DNA from: Planctomycetales bacterium
GTDB taxonomy: Bacteria > Planctomycetota > Planctomycetia > Planctomycetales > Planctomycetaceae
DNA length: 8,999 nt
NCBI GenBank assembly: GCA_020050375.1
Contig: JAGVKR010000331.1
Location: forward strand, 1-8,999
Direction: 5' to 3'
Part shown: one piece after another, positions 6,924 to 8,999 of the stretch
How positions within the stretch are numbered: the first letter of the stretch is position 1
How the letters are laid out: each line of letters starts with the position of its first letter
Program-made: the position numbers and the translations under genes
The notes under the pieces: generated by a model
The model's input: the letters and a program-made list of their open reading frames with translations, nothing else
The model's database searches: none
Told to the model about the DNA's origin: nothing

Positions 6924-7256
6924 AATGCGTTCAAAGTCGAACCAATGAATTCAATGGGATGGATCAGCATTGCGCGGCCAACGCCAGAAACAGATTGGAC
7001 CGCCGAATACACGGAAATAAAGGGGGGATTGACGAGCAACTCGAACTCGGTCGTCTCTTCGTATTTTATTCCGTGTCTTCAGTGTATTCCGTGGTCTCTC
7101 TCCACAGTCTCCGATTTGAAACGACCGGTCGCCGTTCGAATCCGGGAATCCTGAATCGCGGACTTGGCAGAGTGCGCGGATGACGAAACAGGTTGACCTC
7201 CCATTCCCCATCCGCCTTATCCGCGGTTCCATTTCGCCGTCTATGCATTTACATTT
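6924..7256. other. Intergenic gap with a dispersed-type repeat
   Basis: This gap of 333 bp lies between the converging CPBP and kdpE genes. No gene is supported: the short frames here have no RBS and translate repeat sequence. It contains the CACGGAATACAC-type repeat described separately. I see no clear hairpin with a T-run for terminating either neighbour. Confidence 0.6.
7001..7096. repeat. Imperfect inverted repeat of the CACGGAATACAC / TTCCGTGTCTTC type
   Basis: GAATACACGGAAATAAA (7005-7021) is complementary, with one mismatch and one extra base, to TTTATTCCGTGTCTTC (7065-7080). A related TGTATTCCGTGG follows at 7084-7095. Runs of 'cacggaatacac' and 'gaagacacggaa' recur in non-coding DNA of planctomycetes and some other bacteria and yield spurious YTEDTE-like peptides in annotations; this recollection is unverified. 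The repeat could be a remnant of a small non-autonomous element. Confidence 0.5.
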
Positions 7257-7949
7257 TCACGGCGCCGCCAGCCGATACCCAACCCCCGGTTCCGTCAACA
7301 GTAACGTGGGGCGCGCCGGGTCGGCTTCGAGCTTGTGCCGCAGATGTCCCATGTAAACCCGCAGATAGTGGGTCTCATCCGTGCTGTGCGGTCCCCACAC
7401 CTCTTTGAGCAACTGCCTGTGCGTGATCACTTTTCCCGCATATCGAACGAGGGCCGCCAGCAGACGGTATTCGATCGGCGTCAGATGCGTCTCAACTCCG
7501 TTGACAAAAACCTGCCGCCGCGCCAGATCGACCCGCAGCGTCTGTGACTCGAACACCGGTTCGTCGCCGGCCGCCGGTCGTGAGCGATGCCGCAGCGCCA
7601 CGCGAATTCGCGCGAGCAGCTCGTTCACGCCGAACGGTTTGGTGAGATAATCGTCGGCCCCCGCGTCGAGCGCCGCCACCTTGTCGCCTTCCTGCCCGCG
7701 GGCCGAAAGAATCAGGATCGGCGTCGATGACCACTCCCGAAGCTGCCGGATGACCTCCAATCCATCCATGTCGGGCAAACCGAGGTCGAGAATGATGAGA
7801 TCGGGCTGCTCGGTGGCCGCTTTTGTCAAACCTTCGCGCCCCGTTTCGACTTCGATCACATGAAACCCGTGCGCCGACAGCGAGGCGCGCAGGAACCGGC
7901 GAATCGGCGGCTCGTCCTCGACGATCAGGCAGCGGACAGGATCAGGCAT
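7257..7949 (-). CDS. kdpE: KdpE, OmpR-family response regulator of the potassium transport operon
   Basis: The 230-residue protein is a full-length OmpR-type regulator. The receiver domain is residues 1 to about 120: acidic pair Glu11/Asp12, phospho-acceptor Asp55 in LIILDLGLPDMDG, Ser82 in ILSARG and Lys104 in LTKPFG. The winged-helix DNA-binding domain is about 134-230. The C-terminal stretch WGPHSTDETHYLRVYMG and LLTEPGVGYRL is characteristic of KdpE within the family. KdpE is phosphorylated by KdpD and activates kdp potassium-pump genes at low potassium or under osmotic stress. The ATG at 7947-7949 lies 15 nt after the kdpD stop, with GAGAG 5 nt before it as a likely RBS, so the two genes are probably cotranscribed. 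The nearby LRR and CPBP genes show no link to potassium. Confidence 0.95.
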   Translation of the reverse strand: MPDPVRCLIVEDEPPIRRFLRASLSAHGFHVIEVETGREGLTKAATEQPDLIILDLGLPDMDGLEVIRQLREWSSTPILILSARGQEGDKVAALDAGADDYLTKPFGVNELLARIRVALRHRSRPAAGDEPVFESQTLRVDLARRQVFVNGVETHLTPIEYRLLAALVRYAGKVITHRQLLKEVWGPHSTDETHYLRVYMGHLRHKLEADPARPTLLLTEPGVGYRLAAP

Positions 7950-7964
7950 GACTGCTCTCGAATC

Positions 7965-8999
7965 TCACAAGTCCACCTCGTCGGGCCTGGCAGCAGGAGC
8001 GGTTTCGATCGGCAGCGTGAAGTGGAACACGGCCCCGCCCCCTGGGCGATTCTCGGCGCTGATCCGCCCGCCGTGCAAGGCCACAATCGCCCGGCAGATC
8101 GTCAGCCCCAGTCCGGCGCCTGTCCGGTTCTGCGATTCGGGACCGCGATAGAACTTGTCGAAGATTTTCTGCTCGTCGCCGGGCACCAGTCCGCGGCCTC
8201 GATCGGCAACCTCAACCGCCAGCTCCTGATTGTGCACCTTCGCCGAAAGCTCGATCGGGCTTCCGGCCGGCGAATACTTGATGGCATTCTCCAGCAAGTT
8301 GAGGAGCAGTTGCTGCACGAGCACCCCGTCGGCGGCAAACAGCGGCAGATCGGCCGGAATCCGCACCGCGGCTGGATGATCCCGCAACTGGCGGCTCAGC
8401 CGATTGAGGACGACGCCCACCAATTCTTCGAGCGACTGCCATTCCCGGCGGACCGAAAGCGTCCCCGCTTCCAGGCGCGTTGCGTCGAGAAGATTGCCGA
8501 CCAGCCGGTTGAGTCGTTCGGCCTCGTCGACAATCGTCTCCAACAGCTCGCGCCTCGTTTCGGCATCGACCCCCTGCTGTTCGTAGAGCAGCGTGCTGCT
8601 GGCGCCGGTGATTGCCGCCAGTGGCGTACGCAAGTCGTGCGACACGCTGCTGAGCAGCGAATTGCGCAGGCGCTCGGTCTCCATTTCGATTCGGACGCGT
8701 TCGGCTTCCTGGGCCAACTCTTCGCGTTCGAGCGCCACGGCGGCCTGCCCGGCAAAGGCTTCGAGCAGGCGGACCTGTTCCGGATTCTCGAAGCGTGCGG
8801 CGTCGCGCGGTCGCACTCCCAGAACCCCGACGATCCCCCCCGCCACTTCCAGCGGCAGATACAGGGCGCTCGCTCCCGGCAATGTGCCGGTCGTCATCCC
8901 GGCTTTCTGTCGATTCGTGTAGACCCATTGGGCGACCGCCCGGTCGCGCTCGTCGGGAACAAAACCCTCCGCCGTCCCGGCAGACGGAAGCAGCGAACC
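7965..8999 (-). CDS. kdpD: KdpD sensor histidine kinase, C-terminal part
   Basis: The frame is open from the right edge to a TGA at 7965-7967, 344 residues, so the N-terminal KdpD and USP-like domains and probably the TM region lie outside. Numbering this fragment, residues 1 to about 95 are the GAF-like sensor region (AVAQWVYTNRQKAG and LPGASALYLPLEVAGGIVGVLGVR). The kinase core follows: H-box SSVSHDLRTPL with His121, dimerisation helices to about 190, N-box LLLNLLENAIKYSP (Asn238), G1 ADRGRGL (Asp266), F-box FDKFYR and G2 GAGLGLTI (about 294-301). All catalytic motifs are intact. KdpD senses potassium and ionic state and phosphorylates KdpE, encoded immediately downstream. In other bacteria kdpA, kdpB and kdpC usually precede kdpD, so they are expected beyond the right edge; this is inference. 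The internal ATG at 8897 is not the start. Confidence 0.95.
   Translation of the reverse strand, partial: GSLLPSAGTAEGFVPDERDRAVAQWVYTNRQKAGMTTGTLPGASALYLPLEVAGGIVGVLGVRPRDAARFENPEQVRLLEAFAGQAAVALEREELAQEAERVRIEMETERLRNSLLSSVSHDLRTPLAAITGASSTLLYEQQGVDAETRRELLETIVDEAERLNRLVGNLLDATRLEAGTLSVRREWQSLEELVGVVLNRLSRQLRDHPAAVRIPADLPLFAADGVLVQQLLLNLLENAIKYSPAGSPIELSAKVHNQELAVEVADRGRGLVPGDEQKIFDKFYRGPESQNRTGAGLGLTICRAIVALHGGRISAENRPGGGAVFHFTLPIETAPAARPDEVDL

Noticed and set aside
8212..8928. 238-codon minus-strand frame overlapping kdpD
   Set aside because: It is a shifted frame of kdpD, rich in Arg and Ala, without any of the kinase motifs found in the true frame.

Overview
The window looks like a piece of a planctomycete (Planctomycetota) chromosome. 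It is GC-rich, with strong G/C preference at third codon positions in most genes. It carries protein types typical of that phylum: a secreted protein joining a planctomycete-type cytochrome c domain to WD40 repeats, an Ala/Lys-rich protein ending in an Ig-like domain, and a membrane-anchored protein made of 24-residue leucine-rich repeats. The phylum is inferred from protein families and composition; there is no rRNA or other direct marker.

Layout, left to right. (1) 2-679, plus: the C-terminal part of an Ala/Lys-rich coiled-coil plus Ig-like protein, cut by the window edge. (2) 686-770: an imperfect inverted repeat built on GGGTCAGACCC, in the leader of the next gene. (3) 816-3617, plus: signal peptide, cytochrome c domain (CVACH), seven WD40 blades, a roughly 175-residue Ala/Lys coiled coil, then seven more blades. 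Its reading frame stops at a TGA exactly where the last blade should have its Trp, and an evidently coding 25-codon tail follows up to a TGA-TAA pair. (4) 3699-4171: a gap that is AT-rich in part, with small palindromes and no convincing gene. (5) 4172-5962, minus: a one-TM protein with 19 gap-free LRRs of 24 residues. (6) 6228-6923, plus: a CPBP/CAAX-type membrane protease. (7) 6924-7256: an intergenic gap with a dispersed-type repeat (CACGGAATACAC-like). (8) 7257-7949 and 7965-8999, minus: kdpE and the C-terminal part of kdpD, the potassium-responsive two-component pair, with kdpD running off the window.

Genes 1 and 3 are co-oriented, 136 nt apart, and share an unusual Ala/Lys/Asp coiled-coil style, so they probably belong to one secreted or envelope assembly; a heme-dependent role is suggested only by the CxxCH motif. 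The LRR and CPBP genes are divergent single units with no visible link. The kdpDE pair most likely follows kdpABC outside the window.

I see no clearly new defence, mobile or RNA system. The most interesting points are the Trp-to-stop change in the cytochrome/WD40 gene, that gene's double-propeller, coiled-coil architecture, and the repeat in its leader.
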